From Macrophomina tecta (taxonomy: Eukaryota > Ascomycota > Dothideomycetes > Botryosphaeriales > Botryosphaeriaceae), in assembly GCA_024180945.1 (NCBI GenBank), contig JAKSGN010000013.1:620001-684000 (forward strand): a DNA stretch of 64,000 nt, in the 5' to 3' direction. The notes beneath the pieces were generated by a model that saw nothing but the letters and a program-made list of their open reading frames with translations, did no database searches and was not told the DNA's origin. Below, piece after piece: positions 1 through 10,018 of the stretch; within the stretch, counting starts at the first letter, position 1; the number at the start of each line of letters is the position of its first letter. A program made the translations under genes and the position numbers.

Positions 1-826
1 ACCCTAGTCATCTTATCCCAGTTGCCGCCTTCTTCCGCATGTTCAATTGTGTGTGTGATTATCCGGCCCTCTTCGTCGAATTCGAATATAAACAGTCCGA
101 CAAACTCTTCGTCGTCCTTCGCGTCGCCGCCCAGGAATTCTGTAATCTTGTCAACCTGTTCACTTCCCGAGATTCCGCGGTATAACGCGCCGACGCCTTT
201 ACCCTTTGTTTTCCCACAGGTCTTCCATTTTACGACCAGCTTCTCATGCGCCACGCCAGGCGTACTACTGCCGCCATTGCGCGCCATGCGCTCTGACAAA
301 ATCTCAAGCCTGACATTGCCCACGACCGGAACGCGACCCCAAGCTACCGGCGCGGTCCAAAGCGCGGCGGTGTATGCGATACGTCCGCTGACGTTGGGGA
401 GGTGTGGGTGTGTGGACGGAAATAGGTGGAGGGTGATATGCGGCGACAATATTTCTTGAGGAAGTGGAGAAGCTAGCAGTGTGGGCAGACGCTCGTGCAG
501 GATGCGTATGGCTGCGGGTGCTTCTGTCAGCTGGATTGTCTTTCCCAACAGTGGTCGTTTTCCCAGCACTCACTCTTTCCAAGCTTCAGAGTTCGCTCGT
601 CCGGAGGTTTGCCCCCTTCACCCTTGTGCTCCGAGGGCAGAGATCCGGGTGCAGACGAGTTAAGCCATTCTCCTGTCCGGCTATCTTCGGGCTGCTGTAC
701 TTTCGCGAAAGTGCGGACCTGATGATGGAGGGCAGCTGGGATGGCGAGGGTAGGTTTTTTTGTGGTAAGCCTGTGTGCGCGCGCAAGCCTGGAAGGCGTG
801 ATGCACCGCATTGAGCCGGCGGTCAT
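1..826 (-). CDS. Conserved fungal protein with mitochondrial-type presequence (3' end outside window)
   Basis: Two exons are supported. Exon 1 is 574..826 and exon 2 runs from 523 off the left edge. The 50-nt intron 524..573 starts GTGAGT and ends CTGACAG, and joins phase 1 to phase 1. The start at 826 is inferred: an ATG lies at the head of the open frame and opens an Arg-rich, acid-poor leader (about 45 residues, with RTFAK) typical of a mitochondrial targeting sequence. Exon 2 is open without an internal ATG until position 287. It carries conserved-looking blocks: RIAYTAALWTAPVAW, LVVKWKTCGKTKGKGVGALYRGI and EEFVGLFIFEFDEEGR. I recognise the pattern of a protein widely conserved in filamentous fungi but cannot name a function. 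A matrix or inner-membrane location is inference from the leader only. Confidence 0.7.
524..573 (-). other. Intron of the mitochondrial-type protein gene
   Basis: It has a GTGAGT donor and a CTGACAG acceptor. Without removing it, exon 2 has no start codon. With it removed, the presequence frame runs straight into the conserved region. Confidence 0.7.
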
Positions 827-1191
827 CTGTAAGTATGTGAATTCATGTAGGGTCGAAGTAGGTGGAGTGATGGATGGAGCGGCGGATGGAAGGATGTAAC
901 GAAGGAAACCGAATCCAAGCGGGCTTCCAGCACTATTGACCGCCTTATCGATAAGCCACCTGGCAATGATGCAACGCCTATTCGCCGGAGCTCACCCACC
1001 GGCGGCACGGAGCAAGACAGGAAAATCGCAAAACCGGACTCATCAAGAGCTTCAAAGCATCCATTCGCGTCGAAAAGTATGATATTGATAACACCCTAGA
1101 GAAACCGAATCCCCTTCCGACCCACCGGGTATTGAACTAGTAATGACCAAAGGACCCAAAACACCGTGCTGCATGAACGTTTTCCCTGCCA

Positions 1192-2048
1192 CTACTTCTC
1201 GTTCCTCCTCTCATCTAGACAGATGCACATGGCTGCGACGAGCGTCATATCGACGTTGGGGGCAACCGTCACGACGTACGTCTGCTGGCCGCCGAAGATC
1301 TCACGAGCATTAAAGAACTTGCGGTCGATGGTCGCTACAAGTTGGCCAGTGGTCTCGCAAGTGATGTCGGCTGAGGTATCGAAGAAGTCGCCCTTCATAA
1401 GAAGGCTCTCCCGTTTTCCGGTGGAGGATGTGAAGCTGCACACCGCCTTTGAGGAGCCAACTGCTAACGTCAGTTCTGGGACTACGAAGCGCGTATACTT
1501 GGCTCCGGATAAGACAGTGATCACGAGTTTCGACGGCTGGCGCTAGCCCAAAAAAAAAAAAAAAAGACGGAGAGGGAATTGAAGCTATCATCGGATCTTT
1601 GCTCTGAGGTAGTTGACGGGCGCGCCCAATTAACTGCTTCAACCCCTGATGCGTGTGTGCACATTTTCGAAGCACATGATCCCGTCTATTCATGCAGCGA
1701 GTGAAAAGAGGTGGACTCACAGCTAAATTTTCCCTTCACCTCAAGGATCCTTTTGCCGGAGGGGTCTTCCGCATAGTAGGTGGACGGAAAGGAGAAATGC
1801 TCCTTGCGAATTGTGAACAGCACGTTGCCTTGCATGTCCATGACATGCTTTCGGCCGCTGAGAGAAAAGTATTCGCCCTTCACCTGGACGATGGGACGGC
1901 CGTCGACAGTCTTGACGCTGAAGGAGTCGCCTGACAACGACATGACCTTCTCCTTCAGCACGAGCGGCTCAGCCTGGCGGGCGAAGAAGTTGGGAAAGAT
2001 ACCCAGCGGGGTGGGATAGGGTGGGAGCTGGATATGTTGCTGAGGCAT
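1192..2048 (-). CDS. LURP-one-related (LOR / tubby C-terminal-like) domain protein
   Basis: Exons are 1721..2048 and 1192..1460, giving about 198 residues, the normal length for single-domain LOR proteins. The start is the ATG of MPQQHIQLPPYPTP; an in-frame upstream ATG at 2144 would add a non-conserved leader. The protein is almost all beta-strand-like repeats: SFSVKTVDGRPIVQVKGEYF, KHVMDMQGNVLFTIRKEHF, GKRILEVKGKFS, then after the intron SSKAVCSFTSSTGK, LLMKGDFFDTSADI and GGQQTYVVTVAPNVDM, ending in a conserved-looking CLDERRNEK. The 260-nt intron (1461..1720) is long for this window and contains a homopolymer of about 15 T on the coding strand. Other acceptors at about 1502 and 1543 exist, but only the one at 1461 gives a gap-free domain. 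LOR proteins fold like tubby and phospholipid scramblase; no cellular role is known for the fungal ones. Confidence 0.8.
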
Positions 2049-4074
2049 TGTGATTGGATGTCGAAAGAGCTTGGAGCGGGTGTGAAACTGAAAGACAACG
2101 TCCAAGTCGGGCGCGGAATCGGAGCAGATCGAGTGGTGCGGCAAGAATGAGGGGGGTGGGCGAAAGTCGCGCCAATGTCTTTATTTATCAGAGTGCTGCG
2201 AGCTGGAAGGCAGTACAGCAGGTGGCAGATGTACGACATGGCCCCCAACACGGCGAAGGAGCGCATGGCTGTGCTGTCAGCCGTCCGAAAAAGGAAGTTG
2301 GCCAAGCCGCCTTGCCGATCTCAGCAAGGCTGAGCAGCCCTGAAGGATTCCCATGACGTCGCAACAAAGAATTGCGGCATGGAAACGGGGGACCAGCGGA
2401 CGTGGCTCGGGTGTGAAGTTGATGAAGGCGAAAGGATGGAACAGAAGGTTGGAGCAGAAGCAGCCAGCATGGCGGGCACCAAGAGGCGCTAATTCTCTGC
2501 TTGACCTGCCGGCCGAAGTTTCCCCTTGTTTCGCACAGGCATTCTTCCGGATTTCGCCTCTGCTGCAGCGGGACAGACTGGCTTAATCGCTAATCTGCCT
2601 TGATCTCTTCGATCCAACGCGCAAACACGGCTCGCGCCCGTGCGATCCGTCTCAACACCATCCTGCGGTACGTGCAACCGCAACCCTCCCGACCGGAACG
2701 CCGTGTTTGTTGGACGGGCCAACATCTGTCTCGGTGGGTGGCTGGTCAGGAAGTCAGTTCAACAGCAGCCTGGATACCCGCATAGTATGTTTCATTGGCC
2801 GGCAAACTCGAGCTGTGGCACCAAACAACTGTCTCGAATGCCGCCTGCCTCCGCTCGCTGTCTCACCCAGACAGTGTTAAAACACACGAACGATCCTCTA
2901 ACCTGGGATTCTGCTCCAAGCTCTTACAATAGCCCTGCCGTAATGAAGTATCAACGCCCGTCTGCCGGTTAGCCGCGAAACATGCTTTAACGGCACGCCT
3001 TCCGCCAAGCCCTGTTGCCCATGTTGCACCCCGCCGGCGCATCCATGACGCCTGCTGCTCGCGCCTCAGCCATTACGTCCCCACCCAATGGTTCTCCGCT
3101 GCCTCGTCGCCACCGGAAAGCTTGTGGTGACATTCGGTGCAGCTAATCCCGACACTAGTAAGCATCTTGCCTCCGTGCTAGATTCAGCAAACAAACTCAC
3201 TGGGACGGGAACATCTCGATGATGCTTTCTCGGTGGCTCCGTTGCTAAGCAGGTCCTGAGTAACGAAGATTCAATGGCCTGTCGCAAGGCCACGGGAGAC
3301 GACTCCTGGTGGGATATCTGCTGTCAGCCAGGGAGGAATATACCCACCTGCAGAGCCGTTGGTCTGGAGCACGCTTGCAGGAAAAGCGATCCCTGACACG
3401 TCATCTCCCGCCGCGGACAGGTGAGCCTTGCCAGATTCAACGGGGAGTCGAGGCCGTCGCCTGCTGTGGCCGCATTTGGACGACGCGCCGTCACGGGTGC
3501 GCTACAGAACGCCCATCCTCTTGATGCCCAATCCTTGCGACGATCACGTCCGCGTAAATTGCGGCTTGGAAATGAGGAGAAGTCACTGAGCGCGCCGACT
3601 GCGCCTCAGACATGGCAATGCCCGGTCTCTGGAGACGGCGACTTGACCAGCCGCGATGAGTGATGGGATGAGAGTGTTGCTTTCGGCACAGGAGCCTAAT
3701 GCTTGCAGCGATTCGCGTGCAGGAGATCTGGTGCTACATGGGAGAATGGACGGCGGGGCTGGTGGACGAGCTTCCATGAAGGTTTGAAGCTTGTGCCTGG
3801 CGCCTGGCGCTAGCAACCAATGACCGCCATTAGCGCGCACAACCATCTCACGCCCCGTCACCCCCGGCCTCTGTCCCGCAATCACAACTACAGGGACGCC
3901 TCCCAGCCGCCGGGAGGGATCGTCTTCTAGCGCCGGGGCGCCTGCGTCGCTCCCCTTATATACAATCCTCCGAGTCTTCGTCCCTGTCGTCAGCGACACC
4001 TCCCACTGCTGGCCCATACTGCTGCTTCGGTTGTGGCTGTTGATGAGTCCCTTGGCTCCCACAGACCTTTGGAC
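2049..4074. other. Gene-poor interval, no supported gene
   Basis: About 2 kb between two divergent genes. Open frames of 60–159 codons occur on both strands, but none has a recognisable domain or consistent splice structure. A TATATA-containing stretch at about 3957–3964 lies roughly 115 bp upstream of the receptor ATG and could serve its promoter. Confidence 0.5.
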
Positions 4075-4807
4075 ATGGGATATGATCCTGCCATCAGCAT
4101 ACCAACACTGATCGGTAGCTTCCTCTCCTGTCTTGCCACCAGCTGCATCCTTATCTCCTACACCGTCTTCTCACAGCCACAGCAACTCCCTCTCCGGCAC
4201 GTTCTAGTTTTCAACCTTGCCTTGGCCGGTACGTCCTTTTCGTATTTCGAGCCGAGACTAGAAAGCTGACTTGTCTATCTCCAGAGTTCATCAACTCGCT
4301 CAACAACTCTGTCTCCGGCATTTATGTTATTGCGCACCGCCATGAAGTTGCCGCCGGCACATCATGTGAACTCAACGGCTTCATTGGCCAGCTCTCTGTG
4401 CAGGTATTAGGATTTGTCCCCCTGGCGCGGCACAATTCCGCTAACATCCGATGTCTGAAGGCCGCGGACTTTTCCATTCTCGCCATTGCCTTGATCACCC
4501 TCTTTACAGTCATCAAGAAGTCTTACCTTCCGTCGACATCGAGCTTCAGGAAAATAGTAGTTTGTGGTTTGGTGTGGTTTGTCCCTTTAATAACAAGTAG
4601 GTTGCACGTTTCTAATGCACCCGTCCGAAGGTTGACAATATCCCAGGTAGTACGGCTGCAGGCTTACGTGTGCTGCAGCCTGTCAGTGGCAACTGGTGCT
4701 GGATCACCAAAGACCGTACAGACCTACGTTATGCCTTGGGCCATGGCTGGCGATTCTCCATAATAATTGCGACAATCTTAATCTACGGCTACATCTACTT
4801 TTACATC

Positions 4808-4837
4808 CCGCACCCGTGCAAAAGTCAGGGCGCACGG
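4808..4837 (+). repeat. Left terminal inverted repeat of transposon copy 1
   Basis: This is the perfect reverse complement of 6088..6117 over 30 bases. It contains the block GTGCAAAAGTCAGGGCGCAC and is followed by a small palindrome CGTGCACG. Confidence 0.95.
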
Positions 4838-4895
4838 ACGTGCACGAGTCAAAACAACAACGTACCCTCTTCATCCCTTGCCTCATTACACCACC

Positions 4896-5983
4896 ATGCA
4901 GCGCATCTTTGGACGCGAAATTTCAGGCAATGCTAGGCAAAGGCATCAGCTTTCACATAATCAACGAGTTTCGGTTATTACACAATCGCAAGATGGTAAA
5001 TCTGGGCGTCAAATTGCCCGTGAGACTCGCTTCTCAGAACACGCAATTAGGAGCTGCATCAACCACTACAATACGACTGGCCAGATTGATCTAACACCTC
5101 GTACTGGCCGTCCCCCCAAAGTCAGCCTTCGCACGGAGCGCCAGATTATTCGTTTTGTTAACCGGTTCCCAAAACTTAAGCACAGCCAGGTGATTAAGCA
5201 ACTCCAGTTATCTATCCATAAAGATACGCTCAGGCGTATTCTACGCAAGAACCATATTACCAAATGGCGTGCAAAGAATCGGCCTTGGATCTCTCAAGCG
5301 AATGCCCGCATTCGGTACCAATATGCAAAGAAATACCGGTATAAGAGCTGGAGATGGTGGATGAGGGTTACGTTCGGTGATGAGTGCTCAGTTGAGCAGG
5401 GCTCTGGCCACGCACCAAGCTGGGTTTTCCGTACGCCTGGCCAGCAAAAGTGGGACCAAAGCCGGCTTAATACACGGCCACTTGGCAAGAAGGCAAGATG
5501 TATGGTATGGGGTGGCTTTTCAGGCCAGCTAGGGGTGTCTGATTTACACGTTATGGAGCGTGATTTGGACTCTCCTAGGCAAGGCTATACTGCCAAATCC
5601 TATATCAAAGTACTGGAGGAACAGGTGCCAAGAAACTACGACTATGGTATGTACTGGTTACAAGATGGTGCTGGTATTCATCGGGCGAACCGGGTGAAGA
5701 AATGGCTGCGTGATCACCAAATTAGGTGCATTACTCACCCCCATATTCGCCTGATCTGAACCTCCAGGAATACCTTTGGTGGCCACTAAAGATGAAGCTT
5801 CAAGAGATTGCGCCATTTATTGAGCTTGAGAAGAATCCTGAGCGCGTGGAGGCATTACTAGCTGAGTGGTTACCTAGGGCATACGCATTGGTGGAAAAAC
5901 CAAGCCTTAAAGCGCTTTGTAAAAGTATGCCACAACGGCTTGTAGATGTTATTCAAGCTGGTGGCTATCAAACTCGCTGGTAG
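4896..5983 (+). pseudogene. Tc1-family transposase, frame broken at a C5 run
   Basis: The first frame starts at ATG 4896 (MQRIFGREISGNARQ) and runs to a TGA at 5757–5759. The second frame (about 5726..5983) carries the rest, ending GGYQTRW. N-terminal helix-turn-helix motifs (GRQIARETRFSEHAIRSCI, then LTPRTGRPPKVS) are the DNA-binding part. The catalytic residues are Asp162 in FGDECSVEQG, Asp257 in WLQDGAGIH, and Glu in PDLNLQEYLWW. With one extra base, or a -1 slip, at the five Cs around 5742–5746, exactly 34 residues separate the second Asp from Glu, the DD34E signature. Copy 2 has the same break, so it predates the split of the copies or is a programmed frameshift. Transposase cuts and pastes the element via its inverted repeats. 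Confidence 0.88.
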
Positions 5984-6087
5984 CCTAGCTTTATAAAGAA
6001 TCAACTCTTACTGCATTTGAGCAACTCCTTGTTGAATAATACGACTCCAAAGTATTGGTGTTGGTGGCAGGATAATTAGCGTCTTGG

Positions 6088-6117
6088 CCGTGCGCCCTGA
6101 CTTTTGCACGGGTGCGG
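6088..6117 (-). repeat. Right terminal inverted repeat of transposon copy 1
   Basis: This is the perfect reverse complement of the left repeat. Host sequence resumes at 6120 after the duplicated TC. Confidence 0.95.
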
Positions 6118-7336
6118 TCCAGCATCACTTCTCCAGCAACCGAGCTCTGCGTCACAGCGTCTTCGGCGGCTATGTCTCCACTGCACCGCCCAGCCGCGAC
6201 CTGGGGAAGCTTGAGGTGGAGATGGCGAGACCTGACACTACCATGACGCCCAAAGCTAGCGATTTCAACAAGGAGATACGAGTGATCGCGGAAGTCGACG
6301 AGGAAGTCAGCAAGCGCTTGTCCCAGAACATCGAAACAGCTCGACAAAGCATGACTTTGACCAGAATCGTCTCCCACCCGGAGCCTGACAGCATCGCGCC
6401 GTCTACATCCAACACTGCGACCACTTCTACAACATTGAATCCCACCAATCTTACACCAAACCACAAAGTTTCACTTCGCCGCAATTCAGAACTCACTATC
6501 GACATTCCCAGTCACAGCCTGGAATTGCATTTTTTCGAGTACCCCGCCCCGCCACCAAACGCAGTTCTTGCACGTCATCGGCTTCGGGAGAAACCTTCTC
6601 AGACATTGACCATCGACACAAACATTACACTCTCCAGTCCACCGCCCCCAGAACTATTCGAATCTCCAACATCCATTCGTACACACATGCAACAACAGTC
6701 TTCAAACCGTCACGCCCAAGTGGAACGAGAAGTCTGCCGCATGCTTCTTTTAAACGCCTATCCAGTGGCGTATGTCATCCTCTGGCTACCGGGGATTGCG
6801 GACAGGATCGTTGAAGCGGCAACAGGAAGTGCTCCTCGTTGGTTGATGATCCTGCAGAGCAGCACGCAGTTCATCGGATTGGCCAATGCATTGACATACG
6901 GCTTCAATGAACGCATGCGTCGTAGAAACGGGCGAGAACAGAATGAAGGGTATGGCTGGTCATGGAGGAGAGGTGTCGTCTAATGTGGAGGGGGCTCTGC
7001 CGAAGACTGCTTACTAACGCCGTATTGTGGGGTCCGCTTCCTTTCAAGGAAATGCCTGTCATCATCGAGACGTCATTTGCCCCGACAGGGGAATTTGAAG
7101 CGCACGAGGGCCTCGGGCTTCTACGTCAGTAAGCTTTTGGCTACACCCACATCTTGGCATTGATGGCAACTATCTTTTCATGTATCTAACTCCCTTACCT
7201 ATACCCATTTTACCGCTTTGACGGTCGCTATGACGTCTAGGTGCGCTAGCGCACCAGCACATCAATATATATCTGTTGAAAAGCGTGTATTCCGAACTGA
7301 GAGAAACAAATTCCCAACATTACTGCTAATTACGAA

Positions 7337-8552
7337 ATGATAGTTGAAACGGAAATCAAGTCTTTCAATCCTAGGGTCCCTTCAGAGAAAGTGAATAGAT
7401 TATTCCGTAAGCTGAAGGACACGCATCTCCCGCAATACCCCATCGTTCCGGACTCCACAGACAATGATGATTACGGCGCCCCATTGGATTGGGCGTATCG
7501 TCGGAAAAATTATTGGGAAACCCGCTACGACTGGAACATAGCGCAGAAAGAAATCAGCTCCTGGCACCACTTCAAGACGCATATCGAAGGTATTGACCTC
7601 CACTTCATACACGAGAAAGCCGCCTCTTCGTCTTCTAAGAAACCGATCCCGCTGCTCCTTGTCCATGGCTGGCCCGGCAGCTTCTACGAATTCTCCCGCA
7701 TCATTAACCCGTTAACGACGCCGTCCTCGCCAAACACACCGGTCTTCGACGTCGTCGTCGTTTCCTTGCCCGGCTTTGCCTGGTCCAGTCCCCCCCCCGC
7801 GCCGCGGCTGGACTTTGCAGGACTCGGCCCGCATCTTCGACACGCTGATGAGCCGCCTCGGCTATTTCTCGTACTGCGCCCAGGGTGGTGACTGGGCCCA
7901 CTGGGTCGTGCGCGAGCTGGGCTCCGGCCGCTTCCAGGCCTGCCGCGCCGTGCACACGAACATGTGTCCCAGCAAGCCGCCGAAGGGGAGCGAGACGGGC
8001 ACGAAAGAAGAAATCGAGCGGGAAGCCATCGCGCAGGAGCGCCTGAAGTGGTGGCTAGGCGGCCCGGGCGCAGAGAGGCACATGGGCTACGCCGTCGAGA
8101 TGCGCACTCGCCCGCAGACGCTGGGCATCGCGCTGAACGATAACCCAGTGGGGATCATGATGTGGGTCGGCGAGAAGTACAACGAGCTCGTCGATCCGCG
8201 GTATGCGGGACTGGATGACGAGGCCTTCAACGAGCGCATCGCCACGACGCTGTGCCTGTACTACTTTACCAGCCCGAGCATCATGACCAGCATGTTATGC
8301 TACTACGAAAATGTCAGGCATGAGGATTACGTCGATTTCAACTCGAAGGAGGAGAATAGAATCAAGGTCCCCATGGGGTTCACGAGTTATAGGTGGGACA
8401 TCTCGCCCACGTCCGAGCGCGCGGTCAAGACGACGGGAGATTGTAGGTGGTTCAGGCAGAGAGAGTATGGTGGTCACTTTGCAGCGCTGGAGACACCGCA
8501 GGAGATGGTTGAGGATTTGAGGGACTTTTGCGGGAAGTGGTATAGTGAGTAG
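7337..8552 (+). pseudogene. Epoxide hydrolase (EHN plus alpha/beta hydrolase), single frameshift
   Basis: The frame starting at ATG 7337 (MIVETEIKSFNPRVP) covers the N-terminal EHN domain and the oxyanion-hole motif HGWPGSFYEFSRII, then loses frame in a run of nine Cs at 7790–7798. Eight Cs would restore the continuous frame to the stop at 8552, giving about 404 residues, normal for microsomal/juvenile-hormone-type epoxide hydrolases. The second half holds the nucleophile Asp in QGGDWAHWV and the catalytic His in EYGGHFAALETP. These enzymes open epoxides to diols by way of an Asp ester. Everything apart from the C run looks intact and conserved, so this could be a sequencing error, a strain polymorphism or an early pseudogene. 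There is no visible intron and no obvious partner gene. Confidence 0.85.
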
Positions 8553-10018
8553 GGATGTGCCTTCGAGGCTGCTGTACGATATTTGAAGGAGGAAGTGTAC
8601 ACTCTAGTCCTACTCCTGTCGTTCTCTACTTTGAGCCTGCTCTAGGGTACGTCATCAGCGCATCTGAAGCTTTCCATGACAATTACGAATATTGTAGCAG
8701 TCGTGTATATTCAGAAGAATGAACCCGGGGTAAAAGCTGGTGGCGTAATCCTGCTTGCAAATAGGGGCGGCTGTATGCCGTGTAAGCAAGAATAGACGCC
8801 AAAAAAAAAAAAAAAAAAAACTCTTCTACCCAAATACCTCATCCCACGAGGCATATTAGGCTATAACACAGGAACTGTATGCAGTCATCCTTTACAGATC
8901 ATAGGCATGTCCAGTTTTACACCATTCGGGTTCCGATGTCGTGTAGGGCGGAGAACTTCTCGGCACTTTCACAGCATGTAGGGGGAGCCTGAAGTCTCTT
9001 ATGCCATAGTTACGGCACTCAAGGACTATTTGAGACATTTATTGGAAGCCTCGTATTTCCTTGTGTGGGTCGACAGCGAGATACAGGCTTAGGCGGAGCA
9101 AAATTGCTATACTTGGGACTTCCTTCAGCTCGAGAGTCGCGTGTTCCGACTTGCTCTGAAACTTCGTCATGACTTGACGGCGCACCTCCGCATTTTTCGG
9201 GCCGTACCAATCCTTGAAGCTCCTCCGACGTTGTCAAGGACAAGCCACTCGTGTCCAGCGAATTCCTGATCGCATGCTTCCGCGGCTTATACTCTTTGCT
9301 CCTACGGCTGTACCTGAGCGAGGGGCGTCTCTTTCTCGCCGAAGCCGTATATCAGGGATCAAACCTGACCTTAGTCAATGTGTCGTCTTTTTCCGCCTTT
9401 TTTTTTTTTTTTGTCAACCCAATCAATCCACTAAATAATGCACTCCCCTCACTCCTCCGACTGCGCCAACTTCCAAAGCTCCTCAGACTCAAGGCCTCGC
9501 CCCTTCCCCTGATTCTCCACCACCCGTCCATCTCCCTCGCCACGACATCCACCTCCTTGCTTTCCTTCATGCCCGCCCGATCGGCCTCAGCCTCCAAAAC
9601 ACTAACGCGGATCATCAACGTATTGGCCGTCTACGGATACGAGGCTCGTCGCGCGCTTGACACTGTTTCCGCCCCGCACGACGCGACTTCTTACCAGGAC
9701 TTCTTGATGCCCTTCCAATTTGCGCTCGATGATTATCCAATTTTGTTGTTGTACTTGTGGCTGTACGTACTAGTCAACGGGAGATACTCCCTAGCGGTTA
9801 AAATGCGATCACTGCGGAATGATCAGGGGATTGCAAGCGCAAGGGAAAAAGTGTATCGAACGCCTCAGGCGTGCTAAACCAGAAATTGAATGTACCATGG
9901 ATATATAGAAAATCAAGGCCACCATAGCGTGCGGCGGTTCAAAATGCAAAGAATAAAGTACACTGGGAAATCGGACAATCAAGGAACAGACGAAGGGCGC
10001 TACCCAACTCGGGAGTAT
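8553..10018. other. Mostly gene-free interval with A20 and T-rich tracts
   Basis: It contains a run of 20 A at 8801..8820 and a T run near 9401–9412. An open frame from ATG 9568 to 9877 (about 103 codons, MPARSASASKTLTR start, one hydrophobic stretch YPILLLYLWLYVLV) follows the T-rich stretch. I do not recognise it and cannot separate it from chance. Confidence 0.4.

Larger units (their letters stand above)
4808..6117 (+). mobile_element. Tc1/mariner-type DNA transposon, copy 1
   Basis: The element is 1310 bp with 30-bp perfect terminal inverted repeats at 4808..4837 and 6088..6117 (termini CCGCACCC and GGGTGCGG). It holds a single transposase region of the Tc1 DD34E type. Both flanks show the dinucleotide TC (4806–4807 and 6118–6119), taken as the target duplication; removing 1312 bp restores the host receptor frame. 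Copy 2 at 48635..49944 has the same length. I saw only two base differences by eye: A here versus G at 4959, and T here versus C at 6082. Confidence 0.93.
4075..6983 (+). pseudogene. 7TM G-protein-coupled receptor (Git3 / cAMP-receptor-like), interrupted by transposon
   Basis: Exons are 4075..4228, 4285..4403, 4461..4596, 4647..4807 and 6120..6983, and the host codons total 1434 nt (477 residues plus stop). Each junction keeps frame. TM1 is around IPTLIGSFLSCLATSCIL, TM2 around LRHVLVFNLALAEF, TM3 around QAADFSILAIALITLF, TM4 around IVVCGLVWFVPLITS, TM5 around WRFSIIIATILIYGYIYFYI. A polar third loop of about 190 residues follows, then TM6 in CRMLLLNAYPVAYVILWLPG and TM7 in the last quarter. 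The extracellular SGNWCWI block and the RYALGHGWR block before TM5 fit fungal cAMP-receptor-like/Git3 receptors. The Tc1 element sits exactly at the end of TM5; translation into it stops after about 40 codons, leaving a five-helix fragment. No other lesion is visible, so inactivation looks recent. The ligand is unknown. Confidence 0.85.

Noticed and set aside
3583..4062. 159-codon minus-strand open frame next to the receptor
   Set aside because: Begins with GTG, lies over the likely receptor promoter and shows no family.
9568..9877. Small open frame with one hydrophobic segment
   Set aside because: No splice, family or codon evidence; kept only as a note in the interval entry.
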